Shown: positions 15,087 through 23,683 of the stretch, piece after piece
How the letters are laid out: every line of letters begins with the position of its first letter
Position numbering within the stretch: the first letter of the stretch is position 1
Source: Sphingomonadales bacterium
GTDB taxonomy: Bacteria > Bacteroidota > Bacteroidia > Chitinophagales > Chitinophagaceae
Direction of reading: 5' to 3'
Length of the DNA stretch: 64,000 nucleotides
Assembly (NCBI GenBank): GCA_016872195.1
Contig: VHAT01000011.1
Coordinates: 1-64,000, forward strand
Translations under genes and position numbers: made by a program
Notes under the pieces: model-generated
Databases searched by the model: none
The model's input: only the letters and a program-made list of their open reading frames with translations
What the model was told of the DNA's origin: nothing

Positions 15087-17084
15087 ATGCTTTTCGATCG
15101 AAAAAATTATAGTGATGCCGAACTGATCACCTGGTACCGGCAACTTTTATGGCCACGAATGATCGAAGACAAAATGTTGGTCTTGCTACGGCAGGGCAAG
15201 ATCTCGAAATGGTTCAGTGGTATCGGTCAAGAAGCCATTGCGGTCGGTGCCACACTGGCCCTTGAATCGGACGAGTGGATCATGCCCCTTCATCGTAATC
15301 TCGGTGTCTTTACTACACGCCAAATGCCCTTGCATAAATTATTTCTACAGTGGCAGGGCACCCAGCAAGGATACAGCAAGGCCCGCGAGCGAAGTTTTCA
15401 TTTCGGAAGCCGCGAGCATCATATCTGTGGAATGATCTCTCATTTGGGTCCGCAGTTAGCCTTGGCCGATGGGGCCGCCTTGGCGGCAAAGCTGGCCTCG
15501 AAACAAAAAGTAGCACTTGCATTTACCGGTGATGGGGGGACGAGCGAAGGTGATTTTCATGAGGCGCTCAATGTGGCTGCCGTTTGGGATCTGCCTGTGA
15601 TCTTTTTGATCGAGAACAATGGATATGGATTAAGCACCCCGGTCAATGAACAATACCGTTGCGAAAGTCTGGTCGATAAAGCTAAGGGGTATGGTATGGA
15701 GGGAATCCGGATCGATGGCAATAACCTACTTACGGTTTATGATACGATCAAGGGAGTAAGAGAGTGTTGTCTTCGGTATCAAAAGCCATATCTGGTAGAG
15801 TGTATGACCTTTCGGATGCGCGGGCACGAAGAGGCCAGTGGTACCAAATATGTTCCCGGCGAGTTATTCAAGGAGTGGGAACAAAAAGATCCAATAAAGA
15901 ACTATGAGCGTTTTTTGATCGAACAAGGTGTACTTACCGAATGGCAGGTAGCCGATATCCGCAATGAATTTAAATCGACCATAGAATCGGAATTAGCAAT
16001 TGGATTAGCCCCTGCTCCGGTGGTTGCCACCCTAGAGAATGAATTGGATGATGTTTATGCCAAGCGTAATTCATTACCCGAATTGTTATTGAGCAGCGCC
16101 ACTTCGCAGGCAGGCGCATCACGCGAATTGAGAATGATCGATGCTATTAGCGAAGCGCTATCCATGCAATTGGAGCGAGATCCGAATTTAGTGCTGATGG
16201 GGCAGGATATTGCCGAGTATGGAGGAGCCTTTAAGATCACAGAAGGGTTGGTAAAGAAATTTGGTAAAGGGCGTATTCGTAACACACCGCTTTGCGAAAG
16301 TGCGATCATTGGGACGGCACTTGGTCTTGCGCTGGAGGGCTATAGCAGTATGGTCGAAATGCAATTTGCCGATTTTGTTTCCGTTGGCTTCAATCAGATC
16401 GTCAATAATTTGGCCAAGATTCATTACCGCTGGGGGCAGCGTGCCAATGTGGTGATTCGGATGCCGACCGGTGCCGGCGTGGGAGCCGGTCCCTTTCATT
16501 CTCAAAGCAATGAAGCCTGGTTTACGCATGTGCCCGGATTAAAGGTAGTATACCCTTCTTGCCCTGCCGATGCCAAGGGATTGTTGATCGCTTCGCTCAA
16601 TGACCCTAATCCTATTTTATTTTTTGAGCATAAGGCACTTTATCGCTCTGTATCCGGGATGGTTCCTGAAACCTATTATGAAATGGAGATCGGGAAAGCT
16701 AATCGTGTACAATTCGGAACGGATGTCTCTGTTATTACCTATGGAGCGGGCGTTCATTGGGCACAGGAATACGCAGCGCAACATCCCGACTGTTCCTTAG
16801 ATATACTCGATCTGCGGTCCTTGGTTCCCCTCGACTACGAAGCTATTGCTGATTCGGTTAAACGAACCGGGCGCGTTTTGGTCTTGCACGAAGACACCCT
16901 TACCGGTGGATTTGGTGGCGAGATTGCTGCCTGGATCGCAGAATATTGTTTTAATTACCTCGACGCACCCGTCATGCGCTGCGCTTCGTTGGATACGCCT
17001 GTTCCGTTCAGCACGGTGCTGGAACAACAGTTTTTAGCCAAGAGTCGTTTGGAAGAAACGATCGCTAAATTAGTTTCGTTCTAA
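15087..17084 (+). CDS. 2-oxoacid dehydrogenase E1 component, alpha-beta fusion
   Basis: 665 residues. The first half (about 1-325) is an E1-alpha domain with the thiamine diphosphate motif GDG at 148-150 ending in NN at 177-178 (LIENNGYGLS). After a linker, the second half (about 345-665) is a transketolase-like E1-beta domain (MGQDIAEYGGAFKIT, GTALGLALEGYSSMVEMQFADF, EDTLTGGFG). This fused form is typical of the branched-chain 2-oxoacid dehydrogenase in Bacteroidota. E2 and E3 are not nearby. It follows the M16 pair by 36 bases, and its end overlaps the convergent serine hydrolase gene by four bases. Confidence 0.92.
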   Translation: MLFDRKNYSDAELITWYRQLLWPRMIEDKMLVLLRQGKISKWFSGIGQEAIAVGATLALESDEWIMPLHRNLGVFTTRQMPLHKLFLQWQGTQQGYSKARERSFHFGSREHHICGMISHLGPQLALADGAALAAKLASKQKVALAFTGDGGTSEGDFHEALNVAAVWDLPVIFLIENNGYGLSTPVNEQYRCESLVDKAKGYGMEGIRIDGNNLLTVYDTIKGVRECCLRYQKPYLVECMTFRMRGHEEASGTKYVPGELFKEWEQKDPIKNYERFLIEQGVLTEWQVADIRNEFKSTIESELAIGLAPAPVVATLENELDDVYAKRNSLPELLLSSATSQAGASRELRMIDAISEALSMQLERDPNLVLMGQDIAEYGGAFKITEGLVKKFGKGRIRNTPLCESAIIGTALGLALEGYSSMVEMQFADFVSVGFNQIVNNLAKIHYRWGQRANVVIRMPTGAGVGAGPFHSQSNEAWFTHVPGLKVVYPSCPADAKGLLIASLNDPNPILFFEHKALYRSVSGMVPETYYEMEIGKANRVQFGTDVSVITYGAGVHWAQEYAAQHPDCSLDILDLRSLVPLDYEAIADSVKRTGRVLVLHEDTLTGGFGGEIAAWIAEYCFNYLDAPVMRCASLDTPVPFSTVLEQQFLAKSRLEETIAKLVSF

Positions 17085-18379
17085 TCATTGATGGCTTGAT
17101 ACACCAGTGCTCGAAATTTTTCGACCATCTCTCCCTTGGTGGTATTTTGTAACTGGCGATAGAATAGGTAAACCATTTTTTCTTTAGGGTCTACCCAATA
17201 CGAAGTAGCAAAGGCGCCGCCCCAACTAAAGGTGCCCTCGTTTGCGTGGGTACGGCCACTGCTCTTATCGGTCACTACGGCAAACCCCAATCCGAATTTA
17301 TCGTTGCCTCCTCCATAGGGGACATCACCGATCTGGTTGGTGGTCATTAGCCGTACGCTATTTCTACTTAACAGGCGTTGGCCATTATACAATCCTTCGT
17401 TGAGCAGCATTTGTAAAAAGATACCATAGTCTTCGATAGTAGAAGAAAGCCCGGCCCCTCCCGAGTAATATGTACTCGCGATCAACGGGTAGTCGGGTGT
17501 TACAGATTTGCCATTGAGTAAATATGCGGTAGCCTTGACCAATTTTCCGTCGGGCATTTCGCGGTATAGCGGTACCAGACGCTTTCCTTTTTCGGCAGGG
17601 AGTAAAAAGTGAGTATCCTTCATGCCCAGGGGCATGAATATTCTCTCTTTGAAGAAAGCGTCCAATGTCTTGCCTGATATGACCTCGACCAAACAACCTA
17701 ACAGATCGGTATTGAGTCCGTAGGTCCATTTTTCTCCGGGCTGATGCATGAGCGGCATCTTCGCTAACCGGTTCATCGCGCTGAGCAGGTCATCGCCCTG
17801 TACATTAAGACCGGCGGTCAAATTAGCTTTTGCATAAATCGCATTGGCTTCTTTGGTTCCGATACTCGCATAACCAAGACCCGACGTATGGGTAAGCAAT
17901 TGTCGAATAGTGATCTCTCTTTTGGCCGGGATGGTTGTATATGTAGTATCAACTTCGTTGAATGTATTGAGTACTTGCTGGTTCTTAAAGGCAGGAATAA
18001 ATTTTGAGACCGGATCATCGAGCAATAACTTACCTTCTTCGAACAACATCATAATGGCCACACTGGTTATAGCCTTGGTCTGTGAGGCGATCCGGAAAAT
18101 ATCATTTTTATGCATGGGTGTTTTCGTGTCGAGGTCGCTATATCCAAATCCCTTGTGATAAGCGATCTTACCGTTGCGAATGATCAAAGCGGTGCCACCT
18201 TGCATCCAGCCTTGCTTTACCCAGCGATCGATCGTGCTGTCTATACGAGCTAATCGATTGGCCGCAAAACCCACTTGGGCCGGCTGGTTGGCTACACTTA
18301 CTACCTGTGCTTGAACAGAAAGGGTTAGCGAGAAATAGAAGGTGAGGATAGCTAAAAGAAGCGAGCTGATTTTTTTCAT
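17081..18379 (-). CDS. Secreted serine hydrolase, class C beta-lactamase family
   Basis: 432 residues with a clear signal peptide ending at SVQAQ (about residue 25). The SxxK catalytic motif is SQTK at 99-102, and the Tyr motif lies in WTYGLNTDLLG (Tyr220). Late segments such as HANEGTFSWGGAFATSYWVDP fit the family's third motif region (the usual KTG/HxG position). Members act on D-amino peptides, esters or beta-lactams; many are not true beta-lactamases. It precedes no gene on its strand, and a D-aminoacylase-like gene lies 104 bases upstream, also secreted, which makes D-amino acid or peptidoglycan fragment processing a reasonable guess. Confidence 0.9.
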   Translation of the reverse strand: MKKISSLLLAILTFYFSLTLSVQAQVVSVANQPAQVGFAANRLARIDSTIDRWVKQGWMQGGTALIIRNGKIAYHKGFGYSDLDTKTPMHKNDIFRIASQTKAITSVAIMMLFEEGKLLLDDPVSKFIPAFKNQQVLNTFNEVDTTYTTIPAKREITIRQLLTHTSGLGYASIGTKEANAIYAKANLTAGLNVQGDDLLSAMNRLAKMPLMHQPGEKWTYGLNTDLLGCLVEVISGKTLDAFFKERIFMPLGMKDTHFLLPAEKGKRLVPLYREMPDGKLVKATAYLLNGKSVTPDYPLIASTYYSGGAGLSSTIEDYGIFLQMLLNEGLYNGQRLLSRNSVRLMTTNQIGDVPYGGGNDKFGLGFAVVTDKSSGRTHANEGTFSWGGAFATSYWVDPKEKMVYLFYRQLQNTTKGEMVEKFRALVYQAIND

Positions 18380-18483
18380 ACTATGGTTTTAGCGGTAAGA
18401 GGTATTTTAGAGATCGCGAAGTGACCGAATGTAAATCAAAATGACATGTAAGGAGGTGGATGAAATGATTTTAGGAACGGTGT

Positions 18484-20088
18484 TTATTTTTTTGAGGAGG
18501 TACCCGGCCCATATAATGCTTTTCCGGCGCGCTTACCGGTATGGAGACCTTTTTCTACCGTTAATTGTCCATTGACCAGTACGTACTCAAACCCTGTGGT
18601 ATAAGCATGTGGTTTATCGAAGGTAGAGAGATCTTGCACCTTGTTCTCGTCGAAGATAACGATATCGGCAAAATAACCCGGAAGCAGGAGCCCTCTGGAG
18701 TCGATCCTGAATTGTTGGGCCGGCAGCGAGGTCATGCGTCGGATAGCTTCTTCGAGCGAGATCACCTTTTCTTCGCGCACATACTTGGCCAATACACGGG
18801 CATTGGTTCCATAACCTCTGGGATGCGGCACCCCGGCATTGAGCACCCGAATACTCGCATCGCTGGCGATCATGTTAAAGGGATACTGCATGATCCTTTT
18901 GACATCTTCTTCTCCCATTCCATGAAAAACGGCACTGGCTCCTCCGCGACTTACAATATCCATTACCACATCGGCCTCGTATTTGACCTTGTGCTTATTT
19001 CCGATCATCCGATTGATCTCTTCGATACTCTTTCCGTTATAGGTGCTGTCTTTTGCGAACGAGGCGATCACAGCATAACTAAGATGCTTAAGCCCTCTTT
19101 TTTTGAGCCGCTGTTGAATAGAACGCGTTACCTGTCTGCGGATATCGGGACGCTCCAGACGGGCTTTGATGGAATCTTGACCATCGGCTAAGATCTCGTC
19201 GGGTATTAGCGTACTAATAGCTGTGCTGCTGGCGGTATACGGATATTGATCGATGGTTACTTCCAATCCTTGTTTACGGGCTTCTTCTATCATGGAGAGC
19301 GTTTGTTTGCTGCGTCCCCAGTTTTGCTGACCGCTGAGCTTGAAGTGAGAGATCTCAACAGGCAGCGCCGCCTCTCTTCCAATAGTAAGCGCTTCTTCGA
19401 TAGCTTGTGTAACGCTATCGCCTTCATCTCTCATATGAGTCGCATAGACACCGCCTGCTTTTGCCGCTCGTTTTGCCAAGGCAACGATCTCGGGCGTTTT
19501 ACTATAGGTGCCAGGTATATAGATAAGCCCGGTGCTGAGCCCAACGGCCCCCTCGTTCATAGCTTTTTCTACTAAGGATTCCATGCGTTGTAATTCTGGT
19601 GGAGTGGCATCTCGGTTGGCGCGACCCAACACTGCTTTTCGCACATCGTTATGTCCTACCAGCGTACCAATATTGATGGATGTTTGCAGTGAATCGACCC
19701 ATCGCAGGTATTTTCCCACCTGCACATTCGACGAGCCACAGTTACCGGTAATGCAAGTGGTAACACCGTCATAAATAAAGTTCTTCGCCTCGGGTTCTTT
19801 CGTTTCGTCGCCCTCGAGATGCGTATGGACATCGATAAAACCTGGTGAAACGATTAATTGCCTCGCATCGATAATTCGCGTAGGCTTGATGGTTCGTTGC
19901 CAGGTATTCTCAGGGCTATTGCGATAAATGGCTTGTATTCGGCCTTGGTGGATCGCGATGGCTCCCTGGTACCAGCCATTTCCGGTTCCATCCACAATGC
20001 GTCCATTGACAATTAACAGGTCGCACTCAGTGGGTACTTGTGAAAAGGTTAGCAGGGGCAGCAGCAATAGAGGGATCAGAAATTTCAT
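18484..20088 (-). CDS. Secreted D-aminoacylase-family amidohydrolase
   Basis: 534 residues with a signal peptide (MKFLIPLLLLPLLTFSQ). The amidohydrolase metal motif is FIDVHTH (H88, H90), with later family segments ATHMRDEGDSV, EISHFKLSG, IDQYPYTASST and MIASDASIRV holding the remaining ligands. The family removes acyl groups from N-acyl-D-amino acids or related amides. C-terminal segments GYFADIVIFDE and VLVNGQLTVEKG close the composite beta-sandwich with the N-terminal LLIVNGRIVDGTG. It lies upstream of a secreted serine hydrolase on the same strand with a 104-base gap, and is divergent from ydcF. Confidence 0.9.
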   Translation of the reverse strand: MKFLIPLLLLPLLTFSQVPTECDLLIVNGRIVDGTGNGWYQGAIAIHQGRIQAIYRNSPENTWQRTIKPTRIIDARQLIVSPGFIDVHTHLEGDETKEPEAKNFIYDGVTTCITGNCGSSNVQVGKYLRWVDSLQTSINIGTLVGHNDVRKAVLGRANRDATPPELQRMESLVEKAMNEGAVGLSTGLIYIPGTYSKTPEIVALAKRAAKAGGVYATHMRDEGDSVTQAIEEALTIGREAALPVEISHFKLSGQQNWGRSKQTLSMIEEARKQGLEVTIDQYPYTASSTAISTLIPDEILADGQDSIKARLERPDIRRQVTRSIQQRLKKRGLKHLSYAVIASFAKDSTYNGKSIEEINRMIGNKHKVKYEADVVMDIVSRGGASAVFHGMGEEDVKRIMQYPFNMIASDASIRVLNAGVPHPRGYGTNARVLAKYVREEKVISLEEAIRRMTSLPAQQFRIDSRGLLLPGYFADIVIFDENKVQDLSTFDKPHAYTTGFEYVLVNGQLTVEKGLHTGKRAGKALYGPGTSSKK

Positions 20089-20151
20089 ATTGAAAAGATA
20101 AGTAATTCGCTGATTTTTGCATCAAGGAACCGCTCAATTCTTGAAAACAAA

Positions 20152-20886
20152 ATGATCTACTTACATAAGATACTGCCCCTGCTTTTTATGCCGATCAGCA
20201 TCACCATATTATTGGTCTTACTGGGGATTTTTAGAAAGAAGCTGGCCTTTTTGTGGAGTGCCGTTGTTTTTCTTTACCTGTGCGCAATGCCCTTTGTGGC
20301 CGATCGCTTTTTTGGATGGGTCGAAAATAGCGGTACCCGGGTAAGCGCGTCCGTGCTGACAGAGGCCGATGCTATTGTGGTACTTAGCGGTATGATACAT
20401 ACAGTGTCTGGCCGTGATTCTTTATTTGCAGAGTGGAACGATCCCGACCGATTCTTTGCCGGTATTGAGTGTTATAAACAAAAAAAAGCCCCCTTATTGA
20501 TCTTTACCCGAGGTCAATTTCCTTGGTCTGAGGGTGAGCCAGAAGGTGAGACATTGGCCCGCGAAGCCATTGCCATGGGTGTTCCTTCGCAAGCTGTGCT
20601 GTTAACGGAAGCGGTAGAAAATACCGCCGATGAGGCTAAGGCCGTAGAAAAACTATTAAAGCGTAACCAGCAGCGTATTATCTTGGTTACTTCGGCGTTT
20701 CATATGCCGCGTTCAAAACGGTTATTTGAGGAAAATGGTTTTTTAGTGCAGCCCTATCCGGTCGATTACAAAGTGGATGCCGATAGAAGTACCGTCCTCG
20801 ATTTTCTACCCACTGCCGAGGCCTTACGGAAGACTGAATGGGGAATTCGAGAGTTATTGGGAAGGTTATTTTATTTGGTGCGGTAA
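20152..20886 (+). CDS. YdcF/ElyC-type DUF218 membrane protein
   Basis: 244 residues. Two N-terminal transmembrane helices (LFMPISITILLVLLGIF and AFLWSAVVFLYLCAMPFVA) precede a soluble DUF218 domain: ADAIVVLSGMIH, then TRGQFPWSEG with TLAREAIAMGVP, EAVENTADEAKAV, and ILVTSAFHMPRSKRLFE. ElyC and SanA relatives affect envelope integrity and undecaprenyl-phosphate-linked glycan use, but biochemical activity is not established. The gene is divergent from the amidohydrolase and converges on the duplicated secreted genes, 40 bases apart. Confidence 0.88.
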   Translation: MIYLHKILPLLFMPISITILLVLLGIFRKKLAFLWSAVVFLYLCAMPFVADRFFGWVENSGTRVSASVLTEADAIVVLSGMIHTVSGRDSLFAEWNDPDRFFAGIECYKQKKAPLLIFTRGQFPWSEGEPEGETLAREAIAMGVPSQAVLLTEAVENTADEAKAVEKLLKRNQQRIILVTSAFHMPRSKRLFEENGFLVQPYPVDYKVDADRSTVLDFLPTAEALRKTEWGIRELLGRLFYLVR

Positions 20887-20926
20887 GGGTCTCTAACTAA
20901 ATTATTGACGGCTTTTATCTCCCAGA

Positions 20927-21364
20927 CTAATTATCCGTGGTAGCATCATTGTAAATCCATAGGTCTATTACGGTAAAGTCTTTATAATTACGAAAGTCAT
21001 CCTCCGTCCAAGTTTGACTTGTTTCCTTTGTTCTTTTGGTACGGCCGAACCAGTCTATATTTTCTTTTACGTACACAAAAATCACGATGGGAGAGAGATT
21101 TTTGGCCCTAAGGCTATCGGATTGTTCTTTTGTGACAAACTTAAATCTGAAATAAGCAGGCATTCCATGGTCCCCCGCATCATAGCCAAATGCGTTTTTA
21201 ATCTCTGGTTTAATTTCTTTAAGCAGGTCTTTTAGCGGTTTATTGATGAATCGTTCTTTTTGTTCGATGATGAGTCTTGCGTCAGCTTGTTTTTTTACGA
21301 GTTGTTGGGAAAAGCAACTTGTATAAGCTAAAAGACTTAAGATTATTAAAATTGGTCGCATCAT
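20927..21364 (-). CDS. Small secreted protein of unknown function, copy 2 of a tandem pair
   Basis: 145 residues with a signal peptide ending at CFSQ. The mature part is about 90 percent identical to the gene at 21407-21832 (12 differences in about 121 residues, beginning at SCFSQQLVKKQAD). It differs in the signal peptide and has a longer tail (YNDATTDN after the shared IDLWI). It contains many charged residues and a conserved core FVTKEQSDSLRAKNLSPIV followed by VKENIDWFGRTKRTKE. No known domain is recognised. It is the third gene of a leftward unit behind the JAMM-like lipoprotein, a place where immunity or accessory proteins often occur; that is inference. Confidence 0.75.
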   Translation of the reverse strand: MMRPILIILSLLAYTSCFSQQLVKKQADARLIIEQKERFINKPLKDLLKEIKPEIKNAFGYDAGDHGMPAYFRFKFVTKEQSDSLRAKNLSPIVIFVYVKENIDWFGRTKRTKETSQTWTEDDFRNYKDFTVIDLWIYNDATTDN

Positions 21365-21406
21365 TTTGAGTTTTTGAAAATGTGAGAACCAGTGTTGCTC
21401 CCTTTT

Positions 21407-21832
21407 CTAATTATCCGGGATCCATAGGTCTATTACGGTAAAGTCTTTATAATTACGAAAGTCATCCTCGGTCCAAGTATGACCTGTTTCCTTTGTTCTT
21501 TTAGTACGTCCGAACCAGTCTATATTTTCTTTTACGTACACAAAAATCACGATGGGAGAGAGATTTTTTGCCCTAAGACTATCGGATTGTTCTCTTGTGA
21601 CAAACATGAAATTAAAAAATGCCGGCACTCCATGGTCGCCCGAATCTGTGCCAAATGCATATTTAATTTCTGGTTTAATTTCTTTAAGCAGGTCTTTTAG
21701 CTGTTTATTGATGAATCGATCTTTTTGTTCGATGATGAGTCTTGCGTCAGCTTGTTTTTTTACGAGTTGTTGGGAAAAGCAACTGCTGAGCACGCAAATC
21801 GTCAATAGAGCTGAAAAGAGATAGTTTTTCAT
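21407..21832 (-). CDS. Small secreted protein of unknown function, copy 1 of a tandem pair
   Basis: 141 residues with signal peptide (MKNYLFSALLTICVLSSCFSQ). It lies 16 bases after the stop of the JAMM-like lipoprotein gene, so it is very likely co-transcribed with it. The mature sequence is nearly identical to the copy at 20927-21364 but ends sooner (IDLWIPDN). The predicted fold is mixed alpha/beta and no catalytic motif is seen. Small size, export, position directly behind a protein with a putative peptidase-like C-terminal domain, and recent duplication are all compatible with an immunity-type partner, but no direct evidence exists. Confidence 0.78.
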   Translation of the reverse strand: MKNYLFSALLTICVLSSCFSQQLVKKQADARLIIEQKDRFINKQLKDLLKEIKPEIKYAFGTDSGDHGVPAFFNFMFVTREQSDSLRAKNLSPIVIFVYVKENIDWFGRTKRTKETGHTWTEDDFRNYKDFTVIDLWIPDN

Positions 21833-21848
21833 AGGTTAATTTTTAAAA

Positions 21849-23447
21849 TTAATAGCAATCATTAGAGTCGTATGTGCCATTTTGTGGTCCGGCAGAAGTT
21901 CTTAAGCGCATAAAGGTAGTCCCCTCTTTTTTTAAAAGAATGACACCGCTGTTATATTTATCTAAAATATATGCTAATGCTCTTTCATTGGAGTATACTC
22001 TGGAATAACCTTGTTGTTGAAAATACTCAGACACTATTTGGACTTTAGCAAATTGTTCATTAGAAAATACTGGCCCATAGGTAGGGTTAATAGTAAAGCT
22101 ATTATCTCTGAATGTTTTAGCCGCTGCTGTATCGACTACAACAAAAGCATATGTTTCGCCATTTCTATTGGAGAGTATTTTGGTATTCCATCCCGGCTTA
22201 GATCTACAAAGACCCATTATCATATATAAGTCGCCAGGTGAGGGTTCATTATTGCTTGGATGGTTATGAACATCAGCAAACCCTCCCGGCCAATTAGTGT
22301 TTACTGTGCCACTATGGGTTCCTCCGGGAGTTATAGACGAGGCCGTTATATTTCCATTGGCATCTCTTCCAAGAGAGATCGAGTGCTCGATAGTAGGGTC
22401 TTGTGCGTGAATACTGGCTATTGCATTAGCAACTGTCGAATTTTGAAAAAGTGTATTAAGGCTGTTTATTGCTGGCTGGGCAGTTAGGCAAGGATCAGCT
22501 GGAGGGGTCACGCTCCATCCCGGATCACACCCTGGAGTGACTGTTTGTCCTCGTTGGGAGGAGGTCGTTCCGGGACAAGGAGTTGGAGAGCTGCCCCCGT
22601 TGTTGCCACCGCCCCCTACTGAAGACCCAAGGCCTGCTCCACCTGTGTTGCCGAAGCCACTACCGCCTACGATCCATGTTGTCCAGCAATAGGTCCATGG
22701 ACCTGAGTCGGTGCACAGATGGCAATTATCACAAGTGCCATTTGGACCACCACATTGCCCCCTAGGATATGGACAGTTTTGCCAGGTGACTATTGTTTCT
22801 TGGCAAACTTGTACTGGAGAGTAGTCGTTATTCTTGTTTCCTGTTGGCAGGTCGTTCAATTTTATTTTTAGTGGTGTAAGGTTGTTTTGCTTAAAAAGGC
22901 TGGTATCGGTTATTTCAAATTCCGTGTAGCCAAAGACAGCTTTATCAAGCACCATAAAAAAGATGGCATGGTATTCTGCACTGTCACTTACGCTATTGAG
23001 ACTATTTTGTCGCTGGGCATACTCCCAATCACACCGATAGCCAAAACTAGTGTCACTGGCGGTAGTGTTGATGATCATGGAGGCATTGACATATTGCTGG
23101 GTATCGCGCACAAAGGGGATGTAGTAGGTAGTTCCTGTGGAGTCGGAGGCGCCTTTACCACTCCCATTTCCCTTTCTTCTTACTGTGATCATCTTATCCC
23201 AGCGAGGATAGCCGATCTGTGCTACTGTTTTTTCTACGAACTTATTTTTTTGCTGTTGGCGGATCAGGTAGTCGACCAGCACTCTTTCATCATCATTTTG
23301 TGTTCGATTAGTAATAAAGAACTTCTTTTCGATAGCGCCGGGTTCGTTTTCAAGAGTGGCTAATTGATCTTTCTTGGTACACATCAGCAAGCTGCATCCT
23401 AAGAAGATAAAGGATGCTACGCGTGTCGATAGCGAGTAATGTTTCAT
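21849..23447 (-). CDS. Lipoprotein with Cys/Gly-rich linker and JAMM-like C-terminal domain
   Basis: 532 residues. Signal peptide with likely lipidation at C23 (SLLMCTKKDQ; C18 is an alternative). Residues 40-200 form an N-terminal module with IGYPRWDKMITV and IPFVRDTQQYVNAS. A Cys-rich patch follows (about 215-255, nine Cys), then a Gly/Ser/Pro linker (260-320). The C-terminal domain has E354 and H394-N-H396-P-x5-S403-x2-D406 (VHNHPSNNEPSPGD), close to the JAMM metallo-isopeptidase motif HxHx(7)SxxD but one residue shorter, as in DUF4329-like polymorphic-toxin domains. Variable C-termini on a conserved lipoprotein stem are familiar in Bacteroidota. Function unknown. Confidence 0.8.
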   Translation of the reverse strand: MKHYSLSTRVASFIFLGCSLLMCTKKDQLATLENEPGAIEKKFFITNRTQNDDERVLVDYLIRQQQKNKFVEKTVAQIGYPRWDKMITVRRKGNGSGKGASDSTGTTYYIPFVRDTQQYVNASMIINTTASDTSFGYRCDWEYAQRQNSLNSVSDSAEYHAIFFMVLDKAVFGYTEFEITDTSLFKQNNLTPLKIKLNDLPTGNKNNDYSPVQVCQETIVTWQNCPYPRGQCGGPNGTCDNCHLCTDSGPWTYCWTTWIVGGSGFGNTGGAGLGSSVGGGGNNGGSSPTPCPGTTSSQRGQTVTPGCDPGWSVTPPADPCLTAQPAINSLNTLFQNSTVANAIASIHAQDPTIEHSISLGRDANGNITASSITPGGTHSGTVNTNWPGGFADVHNHPSNNEPSPGDLYMIMGLCRSKPGWNTKILSNRNGETYAFVVVDTAAAKTFRDNSFTINPTYGPVFSNEQFAKVQIVSEYFQQQGYSRVYSNERALAYILDKYNSGVILLKKEGTTFMRLRTSAGPQNGTYDSNDCY

Positions 23448-23683
23448 GGGGCCATTATGTTAGTGAAAGAGCAGCGGATTAATTTCTCTTCCTAAAGCTG
23501 GCCTATTCTTAGTTGAATCGTTGTAGAAAAAAATGGATTCTTATGTAATTTTTGATGGAACTTTTTGTAGAAAAAGTATTAGCGGGTTGAAGTCTGCCGT
23601 CCGGAAACTGCGTGGGGCTAGTAGTTTTACTAGTCAGCAAAAGAAATTATACTCTCATTAAAAAGACCAGCAGCAATCAGCGC
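23448..23683. other. Intergenic region upstream of the JAMM-like lipoprotein
   Basis: 236 bases between two leftward genes. It contains a small hairpin, CTAGTA-GTTT-TACTAG, at 23618-23633 and two GTAGAAAAA direct repeats near 23523 and 23566. No exact TAnnTTTG promoter element or ORF of interest was found on the relevant strand. Confidence 0.5.

Larger units (their letters stand above)
20927..21832 (-). repeat. Tandem gene duplication
   Basis: The two small secreted genes are near-identical from the codon for the Cys at the end of the signal peptide almost to the stop. Similarity stops abruptly inside the signal peptides, so the copied block has a sharp border there. The high identity points to a recent duplication or ongoing gene conversion. 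Confidence 0.85.
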
